Position numbers and translations under genes: made by a program
Notes under the pieces: model-generated
Told to the model about the DNA's origin: nothing
Seen by the model: only the letters and a program-made list of their open reading frames with translations
Databases searched by the model: none
Shown: positions 35,159 through 44,394 of the stretch, one piece after another
How the letters are laid out: each line of letters starts with the position of its first letter
Numbering within the stretch: position 1 is the first letter of the stretch
From: Clostridium sp. Marseille-P299
GTDB lineage: Bacteria > Bacillota > Clostridia > Lachnospirales > Lachnospiraceae
Direction: 5' to 3'
NCBI RefSeq assembly: GCF_900078195.1
Contig: NZ_FJVE01000006.1
Coordinates: 126,501 to 190,500, forward strand
DNA length: 64,000 nucleotides

Positions 35159-36832
35159 TTATAAATTTCTCCTAAGTATTTCTCCCGCTTCTTCTTTTGG
35201 CAACGGTTTACTATAAAAGTATCCTTGTGCTTTATTACAATTTACATCTTTTAAAAATTCTTCTTGTTCTCTAATTTCAACGCCTTCAGCGATTACGTCA
35301 ATATTAAGTACTCTTGCTAAATCAATCATAGTACTTACTATTTTTTGATCACTCTTATTAACAAGTACAGTGTTTAAGAAACTTTTATCAATTTTTAAAT
35401 TATTTACTGGTAACTGCTTTAAATAATTCAAGGAAGAATAACCTGTACCAAAGTCGTCCAACGAAAATGTAATTCCGAGTTCTTTCAACTTATGTATCGT
35501 AGCAACGGTGTAATCCACATCGTCTAATGCAATTGTTTCGGTGATTTCAAACTCAAGTTTCTTTGGATTTACTTTGGTTTCTTCAATGACCTCATATACC
35601 ATTGAAAGGAAATCGGAGTCTTTAAATTGTCTAGCAGATAAATTGACTGCTATCGTAATATCTCTAAATCCTTCATCTTCCCATATTTTTAATTGTTTAC
35701 AAGCTTCTATTAAGATTTTCTTGCCAATTCCTACAATCAATCCATTCTCTTCTGCAAGAGGAATAAATTCTAATGGCATAATTAAACCACGCTGTGGATG
35801 ATTCCAGCGTGCCAAAGCTTCAAATCCTACAACACGATTTGTTTCTAAATCCATTTGTGGTTGATAGTACACAACAAACTCATTATTTTCAATTGCTTTA
35901 CGAAGTTCAGATTGCATCTCAATCTTCTTCATCATACGAGCATTGATGGAATCATCAAAATAACAATAATCGTTCTTTCCATTCTCTTTTGCAACATACA
36001 TTGCAGAGTCCATATTTTTCACTAAGGTCTGAGTTGTTTTACCATCCTTAGGTGCAAACGTAATTCCCATACTTACTGTCACAAAAAATTCCTTTGTTGA
36101 TAGTACAAATGGATATGTAAATGCTTTTTGTATTTTCTTTATCTTATCTTCATATGAAGTGATATCCTGAATGTTTTGAGTCAATACAACAAACTCATCA
36201 CCGCCTATTCTAGCTAGGTAATCATCTTCTTCCAAAACGCCATTCAAACGGTGTGCAACATCAATTAATAATTCATCCCCAAAGGAATGACCTAATGTAT
36301 CGTTTATATTTTTAAAATTATCTAAATCAATGTCAATTAAAGCAATTTTCTCGTCATTTCTTAAAGTCAGCATCACGCTGTCAAGCATCTCGGTAAATGC
36401 CAAACGATTTGGTAATTCAGTTAAATAATCTGTATACGCAATTTTTCGTATTTTTTCTTTACTAATCTTAAGCTCTTCATAACGAGAATAAAGCGCATTC
36501 TTCGTTTCTGTTACTTCTTGATACGCTTTTTCTAATTCCTTGTAACTTTCTTTCAACTTTTGTCTTGCTAAAACAGCAGCTTTCTCAGCTTTTGTTCTTC
36601 TTTTTACATTCACAATTAATACAGTAAATAAAATCAATAAAATTATGATAGCACCAATCAAGAAATACACAAGATTCCTATTCACTAGGTTATTATCTTT
36701 TATTTGTCCTATACCATTATTCTGTGAAGAAGCATGTACAATAGTAGACGTTCCTAAACCTAAGAAAAAACTTTCGAACAGTATTCCAAAAACTATCCGC
36801 AATTCCTTTTTAAAAGTTTTCATTCCATCCAT
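35159..36832 (-). CDS. GGDEF-EAL cyclic-di-GMP protein, membrane-anchored
   Basis: Signal-peptide-like start, a Ser/Asn-rich short outer segment, one transmembrane helix (about residues 55-75), a coiled coil (about 80-125), then GGDEF and EAL domains. The synthase site is intact (ARIGGDEFVVL), with DIDLDNFKNINDTLGH before it; the phosphodiesterase has GFEALARWNHP and DDFGTGYSSLNYLKQL, so both activities are possible. The long frame begins at a TTG (36865); the ATG at 36832 is preferred, but neither start has a well-placed ribosome binding site. Regulates motility, adhesion or similar outputs through c-di-GMP. Confidence 0.9.
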   Translation of the reverse strand: MDGMKTFKKELRIVFGILFESFFLGLGTSTIVHASSQNNGIGQIKDNNLVNRNLVYFLIGAIIILLILFTVLIVNVKRRTKAEKAAVLARQKLKESYKELEKAYQEVTETKNALYSRYEELKISKEKIRKIAYTDYLTELPNRLAFTEMLDSVMLTLRNDEKIALIDIDLDNFKNINDTLGHSFGDELLIDVAHRLNGVLEEDDYLARIGGDEFVVLTQNIQDITSYEDKIKKIQKAFTYPFVLSTKEFFVTVSMGITFAPKDGKTTQTLVKNMDSAMYVAKENGKNDYCYFDDSINARMMKKIEMQSELRKAIENNEFVVYYQPQMDLETNRVVGFEALARWNHPQRGLIMPLEFIPLAEENGLIVGIGKKILIEACKQLKIWEDEGFRDITIAVNLSARQFKDSDFLSMVYEVIEETKVNPKKLEFEITETIALDDVDYTVATIHKLKELGITFSLDDFGTGYSSLNYLKQLPVNNLKIDKSFLNTVLVNKSDQKIVSTMIDLARVLNIDVIAEGVEIREQEEFLKDVNCNKAQGYFYSKPLPKEEAGEILRRNL

Positions 36833-37060
36833 GGTATCTGTTAAAAACAGATTTTCCTTTCCCAAAATTGTATTCTTATTAGTTCTACCATTATTTGCAA
36901 TTTTACATTATGAGACACCTTTAGTATATCACATTTTGCTAAAATAGCAATATAATTGCCAAATTATTTCATTTTTCTATGAACTTCGTACAAAACTAAA
37001 AAAAATGTCACCTAATAAAAAATACCCTATAAAAAGCTTCTATTCTCTTAATTTATTCGT

Positions 37061-37104
37061 AAAAAACAGATGTAAATAACATTAAATTTATTATTTACAT
37101 CTGC
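37061..37104 (-). terminator. Terminator of the nfn operon
   Basis: 13-bp perfect stem CAGATGTAAATAA / TTATTTACATCTG, followed on the minus strand by six Ts. Confidence 0.88.
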
Positions 37105-37150
37105 TCTATTTTATATATTAAATTTAGTCTTAATAACTGAATTATAATTC

Positions 37151-38539
37151 TTAATTTTGCTTTGATAAAAATTCATCAATTCCCTTAGCAGCCGCTTTAC
37201 CAGCTCCCATTGCTAAGATAACTGTTGCAGCACCAGTAACCGCATCTCCACCAGCATAAACACCTTCTTTTGATGTCTTACCAGTTTCTTCTTCTGCAAT
37301 GATGCATTTATGAGAATTAATATCAAGGCCTTTTGTAGTCGCTGAAATCAATGGATTTGGACTTGTTCCAAGTGACATAATTACAGTATCTAACTCAAGT
37401 GTAAATTCAGAACCTTTCTTTTCCACTGGTCTTCTTCTTCCAGATGCATCTGGCTCACCAAGTTCCATTTCCACACAAACCATGCCTTTTACCCATCCAC
37501 TCTCATCCACTAAGATTTCTTTTGGATTCGTTAAAAGATTAAATATAATGCCTTCTTCTTTTGCATGATGTACTTCTTCCACTCTTGCAGGTAACTCTTC
37601 TTCACCTCTACGGTAAACAATATGTACCTCCGCTCCAAGACGAAGTGCTGTTCTTGCTGCATCCATTGCAACGTTACCACCACCTACAACTGCAATCTTC
37701 TTACCAAGTGTAATTGGAGTATCGTATGCTGCATCAAAAGCCTTCATTAAGTTATTTCTTGTTAAATATTCATTTGCAGAGAACACACCGTTTGCATTTT
37801 CACCAGGAATGCCCATGAATTTTGGTAAACCTGCTCCTGAACCGATAAATACTGCTGAAAATCCTTCTTCTTCAAGCAATTCATCTACAGTAATTGACTT
37901 TCCAATTACTACGTTAGTTTCTATTTTAACTCCAAGGGATCTTACGTTATCAACTTCTGTTTTTACTACTGTTTCTTTTGGTAAACGAAATTCTGGGATA
38001 CCATATACTAGTACTCCGCCAGGCTCATGTAACGCTTCAAAAATAGTCACATCATAGCCAGCCTTTGCTAAATCACCTGCACAAGTAAGACCAGCAGGAC
38101 CTGAACCAATTACGGCTACCTTCTTACCGTTTTTAACGGTTGGTGCTTCTGGCTTAATTTCATGTTCTCTCGCCCAATCAGCTACAAAACGCTCTAATTT
38201 ACCAATAGAAACTGGATCACCTTTGATACCTCTAATACACTTTGCTTCACACTGAGATTCTTGTGGACATACACGACCACAAACGGCTGGAAGTGCAGAA
38301 TATTTACTTATAACTTGATATGCACTCTCAACATTGCCAGCCTCTACTTCTTTTATAAAACCTGGAATATCAATACTTACAGGACATCCAGTGATACATT
38401 TTGCATTCTTACATTTTAAACATCTAGAAGCTTCTAATTTTGCTTCCTCTATATCATAACCAAGACATACTTCTTCAAAGTTTTTAGCTCTAACCTTTGG
38501 ATCTTGCTCTCTTACCGGAACTCTTTTTAAAACGTCCAT
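37151..38539 (-). CDS. nfnB: NfnB: NADH-dependent reduced ferredoxin:NADP+ oxidoreductase, large subunit
   Basis: 462 residues, glutamate-synthase-small-subunit-like. N-terminal iron-sulfur cysteines (ASRCLKCKNAKCITGCPVSI and ALPAVCGRVCPQESQCEAKC), then FAD motif AVIGSGPAGLTCAGDLAKAG and NADP motif VVGGGNVAMDAARTALRLGA. Taken alone it could be gltD, but the gene immediately upstream encodes the NfnA partner and no glutamate synthase large subunit is present. The complex couples NADH and ferredoxin oxidation to NADP+ reduction by flavin-based bifurcation. Confidence 0.93.
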   Translation of the reverse strand: MDVLKRVPVREQDPKVRAKNFEEVCLGYDIEEAKLEASRCLKCKNAKCITGCPVSIDIPGFIKEVEAGNVESAYQVISKYSALPAVCGRVCPQESQCEAKCIRGIKGDPVSIGKLERFVADWAREHEIKPEAPTVKNGKKVAVIGSGPAGLTCAGDLAKAGYDVTIFEALHEPGGVLVYGIPEFRLPKETVVKTEVDNVRSLGVKIETNVVIGKSITVDELLEEEGFSAVFIGSGAGLPKFMGIPGENANGVFSANEYLTRNNLMKAFDAAYDTPITLGKKIAVVGGGNVAMDAARTALRLGAEVHIVYRRGEEELPARVEEVHHAKEEGIIFNLLTNPKEILVDESGWVKGMVCVEMELGEPDASGRRRPVEKKGSEFTLELDTVIMSLGTSPNPLISATTKGLDINSHKCIIAEEETGKTSKEGVYAGGDAVTGAATVILAMGAGKAAAKGIDEFLSKQN

Positions 38540-38576
38540 GTTAAACCTCTTTTCTGCATAGTCAATTTAATTAAAC

Positions 38577-39461
38577 TTAATCGTTACAAATGCCGCAACC
38601 GCCGTGATGAGTATCTCCTTCTCTCTCTTTAAGAATTTTTCTACCCTCTTCGGATTTATACATCTGCTGTCTCTTCATTGCTTCATCAAAGTTTACCAAA
38701 TGTCCGTCAAATTCAGGACCATCAACACATGCAAACTTCACTTCATTACCTACAGTGATACGACATGCGCCACACATTCCAGTTCCATCTACCATAATTG
38801 GATTCATGCTGACGATTGTTTTAATTCCAAGCTCTTTTGTAAGAATCGAAACAATTTTCATCATAATGATTGGCCCGATTGCAATTACAAGGTCATAACT
38901 TTTTCCTTCATTATGTACCAAATCTTTTATTTTATCATTCACATTACCCTTAAAACCATAAGAGCCATCATCCGTTGCAACATAAACATTTTTAGCTACA
39001 GCTTTCATTTCTTTTTCAAGAATAACTAAATCTTTGTTTCTAGCTCCAATGATACAATCAACATCTACACCATGTTCATGCATCCATTTCACTTGAGGAT
39101 AAACAGGAGCTGTACCAACACCACCAGCAACAAATAAAATCTTCTTGCTCTTTAACTCTTCAATCGGTTCGTCAATCAATTCTGATTTACAACCAAGAGG
39201 TCCTGTAAAATCTCTAAAATAATCTCCGACCTCATACTCAGCCATTCTTGTTGTAGATGTTCCTACTGCCTGAAATACAATGGCAACTGTTCCTGCTTCC
39301 CTATCATAATCACATATAGTAAGAGGAATTCTCTCGCCTTTCTCATCCATTTTAACTATAACAAATTGACCTGGATAACAATTTCTTGCAACTCTAGGTG
39401 CTTCGATATCCATGAGATAAATATTGTTCGCTAGAAGTTCTTTTTTTGTAATCTTGTACAT
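38577..39461 (-). CDS. nfnA: NfnA: ferredoxin-NADP+ reductase-like small subunit
   Basis: 294 residues. FAD-binding barrel with ERIPLTICDYD, NAD-binding part with FVAGGVGTAPVYPQVKWM, and cysteines for a [2Fe-2S] cluster in GTGMCGACRITVGNEVKFAC. The C-terminal GGCGICND is also typical of the NfnA/SudA group. Lies 37 nt upstream of nfnB; the two form the bifurcating heterodimer found in many clostridia. Confidence 0.93.
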   Translation of the reverse strand: MYKITKKELLANNIYLMDIEAPRVARNCYPGQFVIVKMDEKGERIPLTICDYDREAGTVAIVFQAVGTSTTRMAEYEVGDYFRDFTGPLGCKSELIDEPIEELKSKKILFVAGGVGTAPVYPQVKWMHEHGVDVDCIIGARNKDLVILEKEMKAVAKNVYVATDDGSYGFKGNVNDKIKDLVHNEGKSYDLVIAIGPIIMMKIVSILTKELGIKTIVSMNPIMVDGTGMCGACRITVGNEVKFACVDGPEFDGHLVNFDEAMKRQQMYKSEEGRKILKEREGDTHHGGCGICND

Positions 39462-39975
39462 ACCAATTCTCCCATTTCTGATTTATTAAAATCGTTGTAC
39501 TAAAGATTTAGTGTTACTACTTAGAACTAAATCGTTAATATTGCGTTACTACAGTAAAACAACACATTATTAAAAATTAATGTTAAATATATAACAATGT
39601 TGTTTATACTATAGATCATTATATACCATCTCCAAATAAAAATCCAGCATTTTTCGTGGTTTTACAATTCCGTACTATATTTATAACAAGGAAATTTAAT
39701 AATTAAATACGAAATTTTATGAAAAGATATAATATTTTCGTAGCTTTTTGCTTACTTGAAAAAGTAAGCAAAATTTAAAGTGTAATTTTCAAGCAAAAGT
39801 TTGTTATGGAAAAGTCAAACTTATTGAGAATAATACTACAATAATTCTATTTATATGGAAAATACTTGTATTCTATATTTCTTTAGATACCTTATTTAAA
39901 TCTATTCATAGAATTTCAGGTAATAAAATATATTACTTAAAAGACACTTTAATGTTTTATGACTGGAGGAACTAC
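39462..39975. other. Intergenic between divergent nfnA and asnB, contains a hairpin
   Basis: 514 nt, AT-rich. The clear structure is a perfect 12-bp hairpin TTTTGCTTACTT-GAAA-AAGTAAGCAAAA at 39746-39773. Promoters for both divergent genes should lie here, but I could not fix -35/-10 pairs with confidence. No gene seen. Confidence 0.5.
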
Positions 39976-41826
39976 ATGTGTGGTATAGCTGGTTTTTATA
40001 ATGCAAAACAAGATTATCTTGCCAAGGAATCATATCATAAAAATATACTTTGGAATATGTCAAATTGTATAAAGCACCGTGGTCCAGATGAACAAGGAAT
40101 TCATTTAACGAAACAATTTGGCCTTGCACATGCAAGACTCTCCATTATCGATTTACTAAGCGGACAGCAACCAATGCTACATAAAGTTGGAAATTACACC
40201 TATGGAATCGTTTATAATGGTGAAGTTTATAATACGAAAGAGTTAAAAGATGATTTAATTTCAAAAGGATGGGAATTTCAAACCACCTCAGATACCGAGG
40301 TGCTACTCCTTGGATATATCGAATATGGCCCTAAATTCGTAGAACAAGTGAATGGTATTTTTGCCTATGCTATTATGGATGAATATACGAATTCCTTATA
40401 TTTATTCCGTGACAGAGCTGGCGTTAAGCCTCTATTTTATAGCATTGTAGATGGAACTATCGTATTTGGTTCAGAAATAAAAACTCTTTTTCAATTTCCT
40501 GGAATCACTCCTAAAATAAATAAAAATGGCTTGAACGAAATCTTTAGTATTGGACCAGCAAAAACCTATGGCTGCGGTGTTTTCAATGGTATAGACGAAT
40601 TACTCCCAGGTAATACCTTACACTTTAGAGATGGTGCTTTAAAAACCTATCCATATTTTCAATTGGTAAGTAAGCCACACGAGGATAGTTATGAAGAGAC
40701 TCTTGAAAAGACTGCCTTTTTAGTTGAAGATGCCATCAAACGCCAAATGATATCCGATGTTCCTATTTGCACGTTCTTATCTGGTGGTATTGATAGTTCC
40801 ATCGTTTCTTCCGTTTGTGCAAGAGAACTTAAAAAGAAAAATCAAATCCTTGATACCTATTCCTTTGATTTTGTAAACAATGATACCTATTTTAAATCGA
40901 ACTTTTTCCAGCCTTCCAGAGATCTTCCTTTTGTAAAGAAGATGGTAGATTACTTAGGGTCAAATCATAAATTCTTAGAATGTGATAATGTAAGTTTAGC
41001 AGATCGTTTATATGATTCTGTGGATGCTAGAGACCTGCCTGCGATGGCAGATATCGATTCCTCAATGGTTCATTTTTGTAAGCAAGTAAAACAATATAAC
41101 AAGGTTGCTTTAACTGGTGAATGTGCAGATGAGATTTTTGGAGGATATCCTTGGTTTCATAAAGAAGAATGTTTTCATGCAAATACCTTTCCATGGACAA
41201 TGGACTTAAATGCAAGAAAAGTTTTGTTAAAAGATGATGTTTTAAACGAACTTCATATGGAGGAATATGTCCTTGCAGCTTATGAAAAGTCAGTGGCAGA
41301 GACCCCTCGTTTACAAGGAGAATCCAATGAAGAAGCCAGAAGACGTGAAATCTCCTATCTTAATTTAAAATGGTTTATGCAAACCTTATTAGATCGTATG
41401 GATCGCACTAGCATGTATTGTGGTTTAGAAGCACGTGTTCCATTTGCTGATCATAGAATCATTGAATATGTTTGGAATGTTCCATGGACAATGAAGAGTA
41501 AAGATGGTGTGGAGAAAAGCTTACTTAGATATGCATGCAAAGATTTATTACCAGATGAAGTTCTATGGAGAAAAAAATCTCCTTATCCTAAAACTTATGA
41601 TCCGAATTATGAAAGTTTATTAAGAAATCGTTTTATAGAAATTATAGAAGACCCAAGCTCACCGATTCTAACATTTATTGATAAAGAAAAAGCATATCGT
41701 TTTATGAATACTACATCTGATTACGGCAAACCTTGGTATGGTCAATTAATGGCTGGACCTCAGTTATTAGCTTATTATTTAATGATAGATTATTGGCTAA
41801 AGAAATTTAAAATTGAATTGATTTAA
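39976..41826 (+). CDS. asnB: Asparagine synthetase, glutamine-hydrolysing
   Basis: 616 residues from the ATG at 39976, with GGAGG 7 nt upstream; this start exposes Cys2 (MCGIAGFY), the nucleophile of the glutaminase domain after Met removal. N-terminal amidotransferase domain to about residue 200, then the synthetase domain with the PP-loop FLSGGIDSSIVSSV near residue 270. Makes asparagine from aspartate, glutamine and ATP. Confidence 0.95.
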   Translation: MCGIAGFYNAKQDYLAKESYHKNILWNMSNCIKHRGPDEQGIHLTKQFGLAHARLSIIDLLSGQQPMLHKVGNYTYGIVYNGEVYNTKELKDDLISKGWEFQTTSDTEVLLLGYIEYGPKFVEQVNGIFAYAIMDEYTNSLYLFRDRAGVKPLFYSIVDGTIVFGSEIKTLFQFPGITPKINKNGLNEIFSIGPAKTYGCGVFNGIDELLPGNTLHFRDGALKTYPYFQLVSKPHEDSYEETLEKTAFLVEDAIKRQMISDVPICTFLSGGIDSSIVSSVCARELKKKNQILDTYSFDFVNNDTYFKSNFFQPSRDLPFVKKMVDYLGSNHKFLECDNVSLADRLYDSVDARDLPAMADIDSSMVHFCKQVKQYNKVALTGECADEIFGGYPWFHKEECFHANTFPWTMDLNARKVLLKDDVLNELHMEEYVLAAYEKSVAETPRLQGESNEEARRREISYLNLKWFMQTLLDRMDRTSMYCGLEARVPFADHRIIEYVWNVPWTMKSKDGVEKSLLRYACKDLLPDEVLWRKKSPYPKTYDPNYESLLRNRFIEIIEDPSSPILTFIDKEKAYRFMNTTSDYGKPWYGQLMAGPQLLAYYLMIDYWLKKFKIELI

Positions 41827-41925
41827 TTATTGTATATTGCTGAATTATTGATTTTAACTTCATTTTTAATTTGCTATTAATTTGAGTTATTGGATTTTTA
41901 CTATTGAATTATCACATTTAATTAA
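41827..41925 (+). repeat. Degenerate AT-rich repeats after asnB
   Basis: Imperfect units of about 30-33 bp (TTGCTGAATTATTGATTTTA, TTTGCTATTAATTTGAGTTA, ATTGAATTATCAC) begin directly after the asnB stop codon. Confidence 0.45.
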
Positions 41926-41969
41926 GGGCTATGGAGTATTCTAATATATTAACTACTGTATTATTTACT

Positions 41970-42119
41970 CATGAAATACGAGTATATCTTAGTCGAAACT
42001 TGGGAACTAAAATATGAATTAACACGGAGGACACATCATAAATATATACTATATGAATGCCCATAAGCCGTTGGCTCAAAACTAAGAATTCCCCTCGACT
42101 TAGATATACTTAATTCATG
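41970..42119. ncRNA. Candidate structured RNA, 150 nt
   Basis: The ends pair over about 27 nt: CATGAAATACGAGTATATCT...AGTCGA (41970-41996) against TCGACTTAGATATACTTAAT plus TCATG (42095-42119), with few mismatches. Inside, GGGAA pairs with TTCCC. On the minus strand there are two further hairpins, AGCC-AAC-GGCT and GGGCATTCATA with TATGATGTGTCC. The remaining strands (TTCTTAGTTTTG; TCCGTGTTAATTCATATT) are unpaired. A multi-branched, closed fold between convergent genes is unlike a simple terminator. It resembles large clostridial RNA motifs (for example raiA), but I cannot confirm a family. Strand unresolved; minus gives more G.U-consistent pairs. Confidence 0.5.
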
Positions 42120-42131
42120 AATCTACCACCC

Positions 42132-42692
42132 TTATGAAGAAATCAGCCTAGCAACCGCGATACCTATAAAGATAATTCCGGATAAAATACTGCACATTTT
42201 ACCATTGAGCGTTTTTATCCTTTTAACCTTAGTAACTAAAACTTTACCTAAAACAAGGAATGAATATTGTAGCACACCTACCATAAGGCTAATTCCTAAA
42301 CCAGAAATACCAAGTGATGCAATCGCAATTCCTGCACTAATTGAATCCGCTGACAAAGCAATACCAAGTAAAATAGCTTCTTTTCCCTCAATAGAACTAG
42401 AATGATCTAAATCATATGGAATATCATCTGAAGTATTAAAACTTTTTACAATGAATATAATACCCATGACAATGAGGATGGCAGCACCAAAATATACCGT
42501 AACCTTTCCAGGAAAAAGATGATGAAGGTAAGCTCCGAATAGTGCAGATATTCTCATGACTACAATAGAAACAACTCCAATAATAAGTTTTGCTGGATTG
42601 GTAATATATACGCCTCTTATCGTATAAGCAATTCCAATTCCTAATGCATCGATACTTAAAGTAAAAGCAAGTAATACCATTGAAATAAGCAT
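42132..42692 (-). CDS. ytaF: YtaF/MntP-like membrane protein
   Basis: 186 residues, about six membrane segments in two repeats, each with an acidic motif: LSIDALGIGIAY in the first and LSADSISAGIAI in the second. This is the DUF204 family, which includes the MntP manganese exporter and the sporulation protein YtaF; the sequence and length are nearer YtaF. No yybP-ykoY manganese riboswitch was seen in the 175-nt upstream region, which contains only an imperfect ATAGCAAT/ATTGCTAT hairpin. Confidence 0.8.
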   Translation of the reverse strand: MLISMVLLAFTLSIDALGIGIAYTIRGVYITNPAKLIIGVVSIVVMRISALFGAYLHHLFPGKVTVYFGAAILIVMGIIFIVKSFNTSDDIPYDLDHSSSIEGKEAILLGIALSADSISAGIAIASLGISGLGISLMVGVLQYSFLVLGKVLVTKVKRIKTLNGKMCSILSGIIFIGIAVARLISS

Positions 42693-42867
42693 AAACCCTC
42701 GAAAAGGGACGTTAGCATCATAGCAATATTTTTAAATTGCTATTTTACTATGCCCCTTACTTTTGATGTTACTTACAACGTATGCACCAAGCATTGAAAT
42801 GGATACAAAATTCATATTATTTGTACAAGTGACTCAAATTTAGAATATAAGAAATCGTACAAGCCTA

Positions 42868-43629
42868 CTAAAGTTCTACCCGAAAGCTTAAAAAGTTTTT
42901 TCCATCCACTTCTTCATTTTCAACAAATATTTCCCCATTCCACTCATTAACAATGCTTTTCGCATTATATAATCCAAATCCGCGATTCATTCCATTTGTT
43001 TTTTTCGAATATCCACGCTCAAATAACTGCGCCAACTCGGATATTGGGATTTTTTCATGTTCATTTTTAATGACAAAAACAAGTTTGTCCTTCTCTGAGG
43101 TCAAATATATTTTAATGTGATTATTTTCATCTTTGCATGCTTCAAATGCATTGTCCATTAAGGTTCCAATTACCTCTATAATTTCTTTTTCAGGCACATT
43201 TGTAAAGATTTCTTTATTTCCAACATACAAATCAATGTTTATATTTTTGTCTACCGATTTTAATTTACTATAAATAAAACCCGCAATAACTTTATTGCTT
43301 ATCTTAAGCAAGCCCAAATAGCTGTTGTCTCGATTGGTGGCTAAGTCATGAATATACTTTTTTTGATAAGCAACAAGTTCATCGTAGTTATCAATTGTTA
43401 CATGCATATTTAATATTGCATTTAAGTGATTATCAAACTCATGCTGTTTCGCACGTATATCTCGTATAAATTCCTCTAGTGGCTTCGCATACATTAAATA
43501 CATGCGAAGTTCTTCTGATTGTTTTTGAAATACTTTCATTCTACTTTTCCACGCAATGAAAAATGTGAGAATTAAAAGAAATACAAATCCTAAAATAATG
43601 CATGTTTTTAAGTCAAGAAGTTCACTCAT
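42868..43629 (-). CDS. GHKL (AgrC-like) sensor histidine kinase, short
   Basis: 253 residues from the ATG at 43629 (AGGAG 8 nt upstream). Only one membrane helix (about 8-28) instead of the five to six in AgrC, so sensing is probably cytoplasmic or membrane-based. Phospho-acceptor His in RAKQHEFDNHLNAI; ATP-binding N box GTLMDNAFEACKD and G box NRGFGLYNAKSIV. Overlaps the response regulator gene by 8 nt. Confidence 0.9.
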   Translation of the reverse strand: MSELLDLKTCIILGFVFLLILTFFIAWKSRMKVFQKQSEELRMYLMYAKPLEEFIRDIRAKQHEFDNHLNAILNMHVTIDNYDELVAYQKKYIHDLATNRDNSYLGLLKISNKVIAGFIYSKLKSVDKNINIDLYVGNKEIFTNVPEKEIIEVIGTLMDNAFEACKDENNHIKIYLTSEKDKLVFVIKNEHEKIPISELAQLFERGYSKKTNGMNRGFGLYNAKSIVNEWNGEIFVENEEVDGKNFLSFRVEL

Positions 43630-44341
43630 GTACAAATCTCCTGATTTCCGCCTTATAGGTTACTCCAATATCCACCGTTCCATAATTGTCTTTCATTTTA
43701 ATTACCCTATTAACCTGATCTACATAATCGATATAGCTCACATTCACTACACACATTCGATGGCACTGTATAAAATGTTCATTCGATAGTTTTTCCATCA
43801 TCTGCTTAATGGACAAATATTTCACTTCTAGGGCTTCATCTATAAGGTGTATGATTATTCCTCGTGGCATCGCTTCAATATAAATGATTTCATCAATATT
43901 AAGACTATAATTAATTCCATCTTTTTTAACAATTACTTGTGGATGTTCTTTTTGCCTTTGATTATTGATTACTTTTAACACTAACTCTCTTATTTCTGAA
44001 TCATGAAACGGTTTTATAATATAGCGGTAGCATTGTGTTTCACGATAAGATAAAAGTTCAAACTCTAACATAGAAGTAACAAATACAATTGGTGTAAACT
44101 CATATTGCGTACGTTTACGCAATGACTTTGCAAATTTTATACCAGATGCATCTGCAATGTTATTGCCTGATAAATTAACATCTAAAAAAAACAAACAAAA
44201 GTCTTGCTCGTCTAGCAATTCTTCTGCTTGTTTTAAGTTCGCTGCGAAGAAGACACGTATCTCTGATGAACATGGCTTTATGATTGCTTCTAATGCATTT
44301 TTCGTATCAATAGAATCCTCTAAAATCAATATATCAAACAT
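43622..44341 (-). CDS. LytTR-family response regulator
   Basis: 239 residues from the ATG at 44341, with AGGAG 8 nt upstream. Receiver domain 1-120 with acidic pocket LEDS and phospho-acceptor Asp in FFLDVNLSG; LytTR DNA-binding domain from about residue 135 (IEAMPRGIIIHLIDE ... FIQCHRMCVVNVSYI). Pairs with the downstream GHKL kinase. No agrB/agrD or peptide gene is adjacent, so the signal and target genes are unknown. Confidence 0.92.
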   Translation of the reverse strand: MFDILILEDSIDTKNALEAIIKPCSSEIRVFFAANLKQAEELLDEQDFCLFFLDVNLSGNNIADASGIKFAKSLRKRTQYEFTPIVFVTSMLEFELLSYRETQCYRYIIKPFHDSEIRELVLKVINNQRQKEHPQVIVKKDGINYSLNIDEIIYIEAMPRGIIIHLIDEALEVKYLSIKQMMEKLSNEHFIQCHRMCVVNVSYIDYVDQVNRVIKMKDNYGTVDIGVTYKAEIRRFVHE

Positions 44342-44394
44342 CGTGTCATCTCCTACAGTCATTATTAAAATATTTAAACTATTAAGCTGTTACC

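Noticed and set aside
41930..42131. yybP-ykoY manganese riboswitch for ytaF
   Set aside because: The folded element lies downstream, not upstream, of ytaF, and the characteristic GGGGAGUA motifs are not seen.
42720..42760. Terminator after the two-component genes
   Set aside because: ATAGCAAT/ATTGCTAT hairpin is short, AT-rich and lacks a convincing T-run.
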